From NCBI GenBank assembly GCA_020846635.1, contig JADLDO010000028.1:1094915-1158914 (forward strand): DNA of 64,000 nt, read 5' to 3'. Below the pieces are notes generated by a model. It ran no database searches. It was not told the origin of the DNA and saw nothing but the letters and a program-made list of their open reading frames with translations. Source of the stretch: Caldilineaceae bacterium. GTDB taxonomy: Bacteria; Chloroflexota; Anaerolineae; Caldilineales; Caldilineaceae. Made by a program: the position numbers and the translations under genes. Below are positions 27,013-36,500 of the stretch, in pieces. How positions within the stretch are numbered: position 1 is the stretch's first letter; each line of letters starts with the position of its first letter.

Positions 27013-27762
27013 ATGAGCATGAAGAACCGGCGGAAGATCAAGATCTACGGTGAGCGAAACAGCGGCACACGCTATCTCACAAAGCTCATCGAACTCAATC
27101 TGGATGCGGAACTCTTACCCGGCAGCGTGCCGCGAACGATCCGCCTGTTGGGTGGTCACTATGAGGGGATCCGGGACCTCTATTTCTGGGCCACCTATCG
27201 GCAGAATTTGGGCTGGAAACACGCAATGGCCCCCACCCCAGCGCAAGTGAAAGCATTGCACATGGATGGCGTACTTTTCATCACGCTTACCAAGAATCCA
27301 TACGCATGGCTCCTGTCGATGTATCGCCGGCCCTATCACCAGAGGCAGAGCGAAGATTCGTTCGCTGCCTTTTTGCAGTCGAAGTGGCCTACTGTCGCAC
27401 GCGAGAACTATGCACAAGCCTTTCCCAATCCTCTCGTGATGTGGAATGAAAAGAACCGCTCCTATCTCAGCTTGAACCAGGGTGCATGTGTCCGAAATCT
27501 GCGCTACGAAGACCTTCTTCGCAATCCGGAGGCTATCGTTGCCGGCATTGCAAGCGAATATTCTATTCCAAAAAAGCAGCCTAACTTTGTGAATGTAACC
27601 CAGTCGACCAAGCCGGAGCCGGGAAAGCAGTTCGAAGATTATCAAACCTACTATCTTGAGGAACGCTGGCGCAGCAAACTTGACCCCGATCTACTTGCGC
27701 TGATCAATCCGCAATTGGATAGGGAAGTCGTAACACGGTTCGGATATGAACTTGTTTGTTGA
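27013..27762 (+). CDS. Sulfotransferase-like P-loop protein
   Basis: A 249-residue protein from the ATG at 27013 (ATG 27019 also possible). An in-frame start at 26902 would translate through the palindrome and is rejected. The P-loop is GERNSGTR (13-20), and LTKNPYAWLLSMYR stands where R-D-P-x-x would be, a pattern I associate with divergent sulfotransferase-like proteins. The PAPS substrate is therefore less sure than for its neighbours. The following gap contains no clear terminator. Confidence 0.65.
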   Translation: MSMKNRRKIKIYGERNSGTRYLTKLIELNLDAELLPGSVPRTIRLLGGHYEGIRDLYFWATYRQNLGWKHAMAPTPAQVKALHMDGVLFITLTKNPYAWLLSMYRRPYHQRQSEDSFAAFLQSKWPTVARENYAQAFPNPLVMWNEKNRSYLSLNQGACVRNLRYEDLLRNPEAIVAGIASEYSIPKKQPNFVNVTQSTKPEPGKQFEDYQTYYLEERWRSKLDPDLLALINPQLDREVVTRFGYELVC

Positions 27763-27916
27763 TGCGTATGGAGAGCGAAGGCTATCCGACTGGCAGCGGT
27801 GTCTATCCACCTGCTGCTCTGTTATCTAGGTGCTCAAGCTGTCACCTTTGTCACCTTACCAATTAAATAAATGACATACTTGAGCAAGTAATTTACAAAA
27901 AAGAAAAGAGGTTTCG

Positions 27917-28804
27917 ATGAGTCGTATCTTTCAACCATGCCTACTTATTTTGCCGTTGGTGATGCTCGTATTAGCGGGGTGCAGCGTGAATGCACAAGAC
28001 GGGCGTCGCTCCAGCAATCGCAACGCTGACAATCGCAACAAAGAGGCGACCGTGCAACCAGCCGCCAAGCCAGGCATTGAGCGCACGCCTAGCCAGGGCC
28101 CAATTGTCTGGCAAGCCGATCTTGAGACTGGCGATCTCTCTGAATGGCGTCTTGACATGAAGGACAGTATCGGGACAGAAGTTGACTCCGGCAAATGCTC
28201 ACGCGACGGCACCGGCGTCACGACCGAACAAGCCCATTCCGGCGCCCATTCTATGAAACTGGTGATTAATTCGCAGAAGACAGCGGGCTGCCGGCAGTTC
28301 CGTAAGCTGGAGCCGGCAAGCGGCCAATCTTACTATTATAGTGCCTGGTTCTTTATCCCAGAGCATGTCCAAGTCGGCGTCTTTTGGAATATCTTTCAGT
28401 TCAAATCCAATATCAAGGGGAAATCCGGTCTCTTCTGGAAGCTTGAGGTTCGCAACAACGAAGCAGGGGACATGATGATTGTGCCTGTTTGGAAGGGACC
28501 CATTCCCGGTCCACACGAGGGCGATGGCGTCGACAATATCCTCTATCCCCAGACGAAAACGATTGTGCCGGTAGCCAAGTGGTTCCATCTGGAGGTCTTT
28601 CTGAAGCAATCTGAGAATTTCGATGGGCAAATCATTGTTTGGCAAGATGGAATTGAACTTCTGAATATGCAAAACGTACGAACCAAGTATCCAGGGGGTA
28701 TCCAGAATTGGAGTGTTAACAATTATGGCAACCAACTTACGCCGAATCCGACGACTCTCTACATAGATGATGTCGCCATCAGCACGCAACGCATTGGTCC
28801 GTAG
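27917..28804 (+). CDS. Lipoprotein with polysaccharide-lyase-like jelly-roll domain
   Basis: A 295-residue lipoprotein: hydrophobic signal and lipobox LAGC with Cys22. A low-complexity linker rich in Asn, Arg and Ser follows. The rest (about 70-295) resembles concanavalin-like lyases of the heparin lyase I/PL20 type: ADLETGDLSEW, AHSGAHSMKL, AWFFIPE, FWNIFQFKS and a TLYIDDVAIST end. It could bind or cleave a sulfated polysaccharide at the cell surface, but I cannot assign catalytic residues. A close paralogue with a Sec signal instead of a lipobox lies at 31692-32603, on the far side of a sulfatase. Confidence 0.65.
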   Translation: MSRIFQPCLLILPLVMLVLAGCSVNAQDGRRSSNRNADNRNKEATVQPAAKPGIERTPSQGPIVWQADLETGDLSEWRLDMKDSIGTEVDSGKCSRDGTGVTTEQAHSGAHSMKLVINSQKTAGCRQFRKLEPASGQSYYYSAWFFIPEHVQVGVFWNIFQFKSNIKGKSGLFWKLEVRNNEAGDMMIVPVWKGPIPGPHEGDGVDNILYPQTKTIVPVAKWFHLEVFLKQSENFDGQIIVWQDGIELLNMQNVRTKYPGGIQNWSVNNYGNQLTPNPTTLYIDDVAISTQRIGP

Positions 28805-28834
28805 TGGTCAGTTGAGTCGAATTTTGCCGTTTCG

Positions 28835-28861
28835 TCGGGGCAGGTCTTGTACCTGCCCCGA
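28835..28861. repeat. Perfect palindrome upstream of sulfatase
   Basis: Arms TCGGGGCAGGT (28835-28845) and ACCTGCCCCGA (28851-28861) with loop CTTGT. A strong GC-rich hairpin between the lipoprotein stop and the sulfatase; it could be a terminator or another dispersed palindrome. No T-run follows. Confidence 0.65.
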
Positions 28862-28993
28862 GCGGGTGCTCGCTTGATAGACAGCATGTGGCATTTGGAG
28901 CGTGCCGAGAAGTAGCGAGCGTTGATGAATCTCTGAAGGTTTGAACAAGGCTGCCAGATTCTCTTTCTTCGGCTTTACGAGGAGGCACTAGAG

Positions 28994-30412
28994 ATGACTA
29001 CGTTCAAAACACTCAAAATTATTCTGGCTACATTGGCACTGACTGCGCTGAATTTGATGGTTGGTGTACTGCCTATAACGCTTGCTCAAACCACTCAACC
29101 GAACGTTGTCATCATCGTAACGGATGATCAAAACGTCGATTCACTACCGGTCATGCGTAAACTGCTGAGCTATCCCGAGGGTTCATGGATCAAATTCAAC
29201 AAGGCCTATGCCAACGACAGTATTTGCTGTCCGGCTCGTGCAACATTGCTGACAGGTCAGTATGCGCATCATACAGGTGTTCTCGATAACAGGTCGGGCA
29301 ATCTACTCGACGATACTAATACATTACCCGTTTGGCTAAACAATGCCGGTTATCAAACCGGACTGATTGGGAGGTATTTGAATGAATTCCCATGGGATAG
29401 AGGTCGTGACTATATCCCGCCTGGTTGGGATTATTTTAAGGTAAGAGGAATCCCAACTAAGGCCGATGGCAGAGCCAATTTGGCGGTTGATTTCATTAAT
29501 ACGTCAACCGCTCCCTACTTTCTCTACTTAGCGTTCAATGAACCGCATCACCCAGCCAGACCTCTGTCGATGTATGCAGACGCAACTGTATATCTCCCTC
29601 CCGACCCGCCAAATTTCAACGAAACTGATGTTACGGACAAACCTAGATGGATACGCGGGCGATCAAGACTAGGTGCAACACGAATGAGCACGCTTCGTGC
29701 AGAGCGGGTTCGTTCACAGCGGGCACTTTTGGGCGTTGATGATGCCGTTCAACTCATTGTGGACACACTGAAGGCCAAAGGTGAGTTGGATAACACCCTG
29801 ATTATTTTCATCGGCGATAACGGTTACTCTTGGGGATCGCATCGATATATTGGAAAGGCATGTGTCTATGAAGAATGCGGCAACATCCCTCTTCTGATAC
29901 GCTATCCTGATTCCCCCATCAATCGAGAGGAAAATCGGATCGTTTCAAACGTCGATCTGGCGTCAACGATTGCCGAGTATGCGGGCATCACACCCGGCTT
30001 GCCACAAGATGGTGAAAGTCTCATACCCCTCCTGAATGGTACTGCCATCAATTGGAATGAGGACATTTTGCTCGAAGTGCATGCTGCCCGGAATAGAACG
30101 CTCTTTAGCATCCGCGCACCCGGCTGGAAATATACTGAATACGCCAACGACGATAAAGAACTATACGATTTGACCGCAGATCCCTATGAACTACAGAACC
30201 AGGTGAACAATCCCGCGTACGCAGCAATGAGAGATGAATTAGCTGCGCGTCTGCATGTCTTAACAGGGGGCCTTACCCCTTCCACGACTGCTCAGGAGCT
30301 TCAAGCTGAAGAAGCCAGCGATGAGATGGAATGGTGGCTCGAAGATGAAGAAAGCGCAGGGACGGTGGAAACGCTGGAGCATGGACTCTATTTGCCCCAA
30401 CTGGGCCACTAA
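28994..30412 (+). CDS. Secreted sulfatase (type I, formylglycine)
   Basis: A 472-residue protein with a Sec signal peptide (cleavage near ITLAQ) and a good ribosome site (CGAGGAGG). The sulfatase signature is complete: IIVTDDQ near the N-terminus supplies metal aspartates, and the formylglycine Cys78 sits in CCPAR (78-82), followed by TLLTGQY. GDNGYSWGSH near the middle gives further metal and sulfate residues. It resembles N-acetylglucosamine-6-sulfatases in its early motifs. It should remove sulfate from a glycan outside the cytoplasm. Activity needs a formylglycine-generating enzyme, not seen in the window. Confidence 0.88.
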   Translation: MTTFKTLKIILATLALTALNLMVGVLPITLAQTTQPNVVIIVTDDQNVDSLPVMRKLLSYPEGSWIKFNKAYANDSICCPARATLLTGQYAHHTGVLDNRSGNLLDDTNTLPVWLNNAGYQTGLIGRYLNEFPWDRGRDYIPPGWDYFKVRGIPTKADGRANLAVDFINTSTAPYFLYLAFNEPHHPARPLSMYADATVYLPPDPPNFNETDVTDKPRWIRGRSRLGATRMSTLRAERVRSQRALLGVDDAVQLIVDTLKAKGELDNTLIIFIGDNGYSWGSHRYIGKACVYEECGNIPLLIRYPDSPINREENRIVSNVDLASTIAEYAGITPGLPQDGESLIPLLNGTAINWNEDILLEVHAARNRTLFSIRAPGWKYTEYANDDKELYDLTADPYELQNQVNNPAYAAMRDELAARLHVLTGGLTPSTTAQELQAEEASDEMEWWLEDEESAGTVETLEHGLYLPQLGH

Positions 30413-30459
30413 AAATGTTTGATACAGTGCTTCGCTAGATGACGGTGGAAGGGATTCTT

Positions 30460-31665
30460 ATGGGTAATCAGGTGTGTAATCGGGTACTCATGCTGTTGGA
30501 GAACGCGCCCTATTTGCTGGACAGCCGGGTGCGTCCAGAAGCAACAGCGCTGGTTGCCGCCGGTTATCAGGTAGCCGTGATCTCTCCTGGACTGATCAAC
30601 CAGCCTCTCCATGAACTGGTGGAAGGGGTACACCTCTATCGGTATCCGGTGGTATTTATGGCCGGGGGGGCTGTAGGCTATTTCTTTGAATACGGTTATG
30701 CGCTGGCTGCGACCTTTGTCCTTTCCTGGTATGTGCTGATGCGCCGGGGATTTGATGTGATCCATGCACACAACCCGCCCGATCTCTTTGTCCTGATTGC
30801 AGCTTTCTACAAGTTGTTTGGCAAGCGTTTTATCTTCGACCAGCATGACCTTGCGCCAGAGATGTTTGAAGCACTTTTTAAGGGCAAGCACGCCCGCATT
30901 CACCAGTTGTTGGTCTGGTTCGAGCGGCTCTCATGCCGGCTGGCTGATCGCGTCATTGTCACAAATCAATCGTATCAGCGCATGGATATGCGGCGGAGCG
31001 GCATTCCGCAAGAGCGCATCACAATCGTTCGCAATGGCCCTCGGCCAAACCGGCTCCGTCTTGTGGAGCCTGACCCGGAGTTGGTGCGGAAGGGAAAAAC
31101 AATTCTCATTTATATCGGTGTAATGGGTCATCACGATGGCATCGACTATCTCTTGCGCGCGCTTCATCATCTGGCCTACTCGCTGAAGAGACACGACTTT
31201 TACTGTGTCTTGATCGGTCAGGGTGCTGCCTGGTCGAGTCTGAAAAAGCTTGCCAGCGAACTCTGTCTTGATGAATATGTCCGCTTCACCGGCTGGATAC
31301 CGGATGATGAGTTGGTTCGCATTTTGTCTACAGCCGATATCGGCGTAGACCCCGACCCAGCCACTCCATTTACTGATATGTCAACAATGACCAAGATGAT
31401 GGAATACATGGCGTTGGGCAAACCTATTGTCGCCTTTGATCTCACCGAGCATCGTTTTACAGCCGAAAGTGCTGCGGAATATGCCCGCCCTAATGACGTA
31501 TGCGACTTTGCCCAGAAGATTGTTTTGCTTATGGATGACCCGCAGCGTCGCCAAACGATGGGGGAGTTTGGGCGCAGGCGGGTAGAGATGGAACTGGCCT
31601 GGCCTCACCAGGTCAAGCATCTGCTTTGTGCCTATGAAGCTGTCGGGTTGCGGGCTGCTCAATAA
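30460..31665 (+). CDS. Glycosyltransferase family 4
   Basis: A 401-residue GT-B enzyme. The ATG at 30460 follows GGAAGGGA; the ATG at 30439 is less well supported. The N-terminal half has PYLLDSRVRPEATAL and HAHNPPDLF. The C-terminal half has IYIGVMGHHDGIDYL, IGQGAAW, FTGWIPDDEL and DPATPFTDMSTMTKMMEYMALGKP, which replaces the usual E-x7-E. This type is common in exopolysaccharide loci. It lies between the sulfatase and the second lyase-like gene. Confidence 0.87.
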   Translation: MGNQVCNRVLMLLENAPYLLDSRVRPEATALVAAGYQVAVISPGLINQPLHELVEGVHLYRYPVVFMAGGAVGYFFEYGYALAATFVLSWYVLMRRGFDVIHAHNPPDLFVLIAAFYKLFGKRFIFDQHDLAPEMFEALFKGKHARIHQLLVWFERLSCRLADRVIVTNQSYQRMDMRRSGIPQERITIVRNGPRPNRLRLVEPDPELVRKGKTILIYIGVMGHHDGIDYLLRALHHLAYSLKRHDFYCVLIGQGAAWSSLKKLASELCLDEYVRFTGWIPDDELVRILSTADIGVDPDPATPFTDMSTMTKMMEYMALGKPIVAFDLTEHRFTAESAAEYARPNDVCDFAQKIVLLMDDPQRRQTMGEFGRRRVEMELAWPHQVKHLLCAYEAVGLRAAQ

Positions 31666-31691
31666 TGTTACGAAAGGAGTAACGGTTCGCC

Positions 31692-32603
31692 ATGCAGCGA
31701 CTTATTCGGGCCAAGCCTATCGGCATGTCTTTCTTTGTAATGTTCATCATCGGCTTCCTGTGCTGTCCAGCACAGGTGCAAGCCCAGGCTCCGTCTGCTC
31801 CCTTTACACTCTCTCTGCCAATGATTGACAAGCCGGATGATGACGCAGCACTAGGCGAGTGGCTGACAAACGGCGAAAGTACCATCCTCTGGGGGGCTGA
31901 TATGGAGACTGGCGATATGTCGCAATGGGCGATTGGTGTCTCCCAACTCTCCACAATTACAGCCGACACCAGGATATGTACTAGACCTGAGAATGGTGTG
32001 AGTACGGAGCAAGCCCATTCAGGCAGCTATTCAATCAAGATGATCATTGAGACCACAGAAACATCCGCTTGTCGCAACTATCGCAAGCCCGAGCCGGAAA
32101 GCGGTCTGCCCCTCTGCTATGGCGCATGGTACTACATTCCAGAGAAAACCACGGTCGGCCATTTCTGGAATGTCTTCCAGTTCAAATCAAAGGTAAACGA
32201 CGGCAGCCCTCCTAGCGTTTTTTGGAAGGTAGACCTTCGCAGTGCTGCGAACGGTGACCTTTATGCAGTTCTGTATTGGCGGGGGCCTGTTCCTGGGCCT
32301 CATGCAGACGATGACATCAATAACAGCCGGCCCTATTACCAGACAAAGACTACGGTTCCCATTGCACAATGGGTGCAACTTGAAGCCTGCGTGCGCCAGT
32401 CAGAAGCGTATGATGGGCAAATTGCTGTCTTCCAAGATGGCTTGCTGTTGTTCAATATGACCGATGTCCGAACAAACTTTGAGGGGGGCACCTTAAGTTG
32501 GAGTGTTAACCAATATGGTCGGACGCTCACGCCCAATCCCAATACGCTTTATATTGATGATGTCGTGATCAGCACAGGCCGCGTAACCGAAGCCACCCAA
32601 TGA
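31692..32603 (+). CDS. Secreted polysaccharide-lyase-like jelly-roll protein
   Basis: A 303-residue paralogue of the lipoprotein at 27917. The N-terminus is a Sec signal (hydrophobic MSFFVMFIIGFLCC, site near QAQA) without a fitting lipobox, so it should be released or periplasmic. The shared domain shows ADMETGDMSQW, AHSGSYSIKM, AWYYIPE, FWNVFQFKS, SWSVNQYG and TLYIDDVVIST. AAGGAG lies 12 bases upstream. The pair, one anchored and one free, flanks a sulfatase and a glycosyltransferase and may trim or bind the sulfated polymer. Function is inferred. Confidence 0.65.
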   Translation: MQRLIRAKPIGMSFFVMFIIGFLCCPAQVQAQAPSAPFTLSLPMIDKPDDDAALGEWLTNGESTILWGADMETGDMSQWAIGVSQLSTITADTRICTRPENGVSTEQAHSGSYSIKMIIETTETSACRNYRKPEPESGLPLCYGAWYYIPEKTTVGHFWNVFQFKSKVNDGSPPSVFWKVDLRSAANGDLYAVLYWRGPVPGPHADDDINNSRPYYQTKTTVPIAQWVQLEACVRQSEAYDGQIAVFQDGLLLFNMTDVRTNFEGGTLSWSVNQYGRTLTPNPNTLYIDDVVISTGRVTEATQ

Positions 32604-32636
32604 GCTTCGACTTAGGAAAATTGGGGCGTCATAACA

Positions 32637-33404
32637 ATGGCTGTAACCCGCTTGGTGACTTCCGATCCCTGGATTAGCTGTCCTAGCCCAAATCCAGAAG
32701 CAAAGCTGCGTCTTTTCGGTTTTCCCTACGCCGGTGGTGGGGCCGCAACCTACTTTCCCTGGATCAAACTGCTGCGTCCAGAGGTTGGACTCTATGCCAT
32801 TCGTCTGCCGGGCCGCGAAAACCGCGTACGCGAGCGCGCCTATCTGCGGCTTACGCCTTTGATCGACGAGATGGTCGAAGTCGTTACGCCCTATTTAGAC
32901 CAGCCCTTTGCCTTTTTTGGTCACAGCATGGGTTCTTTGCTGGCGTTTGAGCTGGGGCGCGCGCTGCGAGAGAAGGGGCTGCCGCAGCCGCTCCACCTCT
33001 TTACCTCAGGCTATCGCGCGCCCCACCTGCCGGATATGCGGCCCCTGCTTTATCAACTGCCGGATGAACGGTTTGTCACGGCAATGCACGAGCGTTATAA
33101 CGGCATCCCGCGCGTCGTTCTGGAGAATGAGGAACTGTTGAAGTTGTTTCTGCCCATTATGCGCGCCGATGTCACGATTTTGGATACCTACCAATATCAT
33201 GATGCGCCGCCGCTTGCCTGTCCCATCACGACCTATGGCGGAGAGCAGGATCCCAGTGTTGCGCTGCACGAATTGCGCGCCTGGCAAACGCAAACCGACG
33301 CAACCTTCCGGCTCATCCGTTTTGCTGGAGGCCATTTCTATCTTCAGGATGCGCTGCCGAATTTGCTACAGGATATTCAGCAGGAGCTAGCCCGCTATTT
33401 GTAA
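32637..33404 (+). CDS. Type II thioesterase
   Basis: A 255-residue alpha/beta hydrolase. FGFPYAGGGA near the N-terminus is the oxyanion region. The nucleophile is Ser97 in FGHSMGS, with Asp205 in GEQDPS and His233 in GGHFYL completing the triad. Free-standing thioesterases of this kind (TesA, GrsT) remove stalled or wrong acyl groups from carrier proteins. It directly precedes the first polyketide synthase, which fits that editing role; it may also release a product. Confidence 0.92.
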   Translation: MAVTRLVTSDPWISCPSPNPEAKLRLFGFPYAGGGAATYFPWIKLLRPEVGLYAIRLPGRENRVRERAYLRLTPLIDEMVEVVTPYLDQPFAFFGHSMGSLLAFELGRALREKGLPQPLHLFTSGYRAPHLPDMRPLLYQLPDERFVTAMHERYNGIPRVVLENEELLKLFLPIMRADVTILDTYQYHDAPPLACPITTYGGEQDPSVALHELRAWQTQTDATFRLIRFAGGHFYLQDALPNLLQDIQQELARYL

Positions 33405-33522
33405 TCTGATTATCTGAGCTACCTGAACTCATAGCGGCTGCATGAGCCTCGCGCCTGTCCTGCGCCTTGCCCCTGTCTAGTGCCAAGATCTGCCCCCGGC
33501 TCTGTGACGAGGAGAGATTGTC

Positions 33523-36500
33523 ATGTCTAAGACATCTGTGTTGAATCGATCAGTTCCATCCAGATCCAGTGTGCGCCAACCTAACCATTTGCCCAAACGC
33601 AAAGCTGGTAATGAGCGCGAACCGGTTGCGATTGTCGGCATGGGCTGTCGTTTTCCGGGGGGAGCCAACAGCCCTGCTGCCTTCTGGCGTATGCTCTGTG
33701 ACGGTACGGATGCGATTGCCGAGATGCCGCCGGGGCGCTTCGACCTGGACACCTATTACGATCCCACGCCGCGCGCGCCCGGCAAGATTGTCACGCGGCG
33801 CGGTGGCTTCCTCGACCCGATCGATCGTTTCGATGCCTCCTTCTTTGGCATCTCGCCGCGCGAGGCGAACCTGATGGACCCGCAGCAGCGGCTGCTGCTC
33901 GAAGTCGCCTGGGAAGCCCTTGAGGATGGCGGGCAGGTTCCAGAGCGGTTGGCGGGCAGTCGCACCGGTGTATTCATCGGCATGTGGACGAATGATTATG
34001 AAGACGTGATGTACCAGGGCTCCGACAACATCGACCTCTACGTCACGACCGGGGGGGGACGCTATGCCGCGGCAGGGCGACTCTCGTATTTCTTCGACTT
34101 TCGCGGGCCGAGCATCACGCTTGACACCGCCTGTTCTTCCTCGCTGGTCGCCGTACATCTCGCCTGCCAGAGTTTGTGGGGGGGCGAATCGGAATTGGCG
34201 ATTGCCGGGGGTGTGAATCTCATCATCGAGCCACAGATCTCAATTGGCTATTCGCGCGCGGGGATGCTGGCGCAGGATGCCCATTGTAAGTTTGGCGATG
34301 TGCGGGCCGATGGCTATGTGCGTAGTGAAGGCGTCGGCATGATTGTGCTCAAGTCGCTTCGCCAAGCCCTGGCGGATCAAGACCCGATCCACGCCTTGAT
34401 CCGCGGTGGCGCAGTCAACAACGATGGTCGCAGCAGCGGCAGGTTGGTAGCGCCTGGCATCGACACACAGACAGCCATGCTGCGCGCAGCCTATCACCAT
34501 GCAGGGGTGTCGCCTGGTGCGGTGGCCTATGTCGAAGCGCATGGCACAGGAACCAAAGCTGGTGATCCGGTGGAACTTCAGAGCCTGGGGCAAGTCCTGG
34601 CTGAAGATCGCCCGCCGGAACAGCCCTGTATGATTGGATCGGTCAAAACGAACATCGGGCATACCGAGGCAGCCGCCGGTATGGCGGGGCTGATCAAGGC
34701 GGCGCTCTGCATCAAGCACCGCATGATTCCGGCGAGTTTGAATCTGCAAGAGCCGAACCCCAATATTCCCTGGGCCGAACTGCCGCTGGTGATGCAGCAA
34801 AAGCTTAGTCCGTGGCCGGACAGGGTGGGGCCGGCGTTGGCGGGGGTGAACGGCTTTGGCATTACCGGAACCAATGCCCACATCATTTTGCAGGAGGCTC
34901 CCCCTACCGAAGCTCGCGCGCGCCTTTCCGAGCCGGATCGCGATAGATCAATGCGAGAATATCTGCTGCCGCTGTCGGCACATACCCCCGCGGCATTGCA
35001 AGAGATGGCTCTGGCCTATCGAACCTTTCTCGCCCAACCTGAAGCGCGCGATCTGTCGCTGCATGACCTTGCGTATACGCTGGCGCAACGACGGACGCAT
35101 CATGCGCAGCGTTTGGCGTTGGTGGCGCGTGATCTCCCTGACTTCTCCGCGCAGCTCACCGCCTTTCTGGAAGCTGGAGCGAACAGCCCCACGCGGCTGG
35201 CGCAGCTCGACCCCGAATCTACCGCCAGGATCGTCTTTGTCTTTCCGGGGCAGGGTTCGCAGTGGGTGGGCATGGGCCGCCAGCTCATGGCGCAAGAGCC
35301 ACGCTTCCGGCAGCTCTTGGAGCAGTGTGACAGCGCCATTCAGGCGTTCGCCGGTTGGTCGCTGCTGGAGCAGTTGGCCCTGGATGAGAATTCCCCACGC
35401 TGGCGTCTGCATGAGATCGAAGTGATCCAGCCTGCCTTGTTTGCGATTGAAATTGCGCTGGCTGCGCTCTGGCGCTCCTGGGGAATTGAGCCGGACGCCG
35501 TGATCGGCCACAGCATGGGCGAGATTGCCGCGTCCTATGTGGCGGGCGCATTGACGCTCGATGATGCCGTACGCATTGTTTGCCGCCGCAGCCAATTGAT
35601 GGCGCGTACCAGCGGTCAGGGGGCAATGGCGGTTGTCGAGCTATCGGTCGAGGAGGCCGAGATCGCGCTGGCAAGTTATGGGGAACGTGTCGTCGTGGCA
35701 GTGAGTAACAGCCCGCGCGCCACTGTGCTGGCAGGGGAAGCGGACGCGCTCCACGAACTCATCGCCAAGTTGCAGGCACAGGAGATCTTCTGCCGCTTTG
35801 TCAAGGTCGATGTTGCTTCCCACAGCCCGCAGATGGAGCCGCTGCTGGAGGAACTCAAGGCGGCGTTGCAGCCTTTGCGCCCCCAAGCCGGGACGATACC
35901 GATCTATTCCACAGTGTGGGGCCAGGTCATTGATGGTGCGGCGTGCGACGGTGACTATTGGGCGCAAAACCTGCGGCAAACGGTGCGCTTTGCCGAGATG
36001 GTGCAGCAGCTACTGGCGGGTGGGCACAACATTTTTATCGAGATGAGTCCCCATCCGCTGCTTCTGCCCGCGGTGGAGCAGGGCATGACATTTCAGGGTG
36101 CAGAGGGGCTGGTGCTGCCCTCGCTGCGGCGCAATGAGGAGGAAAGGGCCGGGCTGTTGCACTCGCTAGGCGCGCTCTACCGCTCCGGCTGCGCGCTCGC
36201 CTGGGATCAGCTTTTGCCCGGTGATGGGATTTGCGTGAGCTTGCCCTCCTATCCCTGGCAGCGTGAACGCTTCTGGTATGAAGCCCCAGCGAACACACAA
36301 GCGCGCATACGCGGCCACAACGGCAGCCATGCGCTGCTGGGCGCGCATGTCGTGGCTGCGAATGGCGCCCATCTCTGGGAGCTTGCGCTCAATACCGCGC
36401 TTTTCCCCTATCTGGCAGATCATCAAGTGCGCCATAAGCCGGTTTTGCCTGCAACGGCCTATCTCGAAATGGCACTGGCGGGCGCGGCTGCGGCCTTTGG

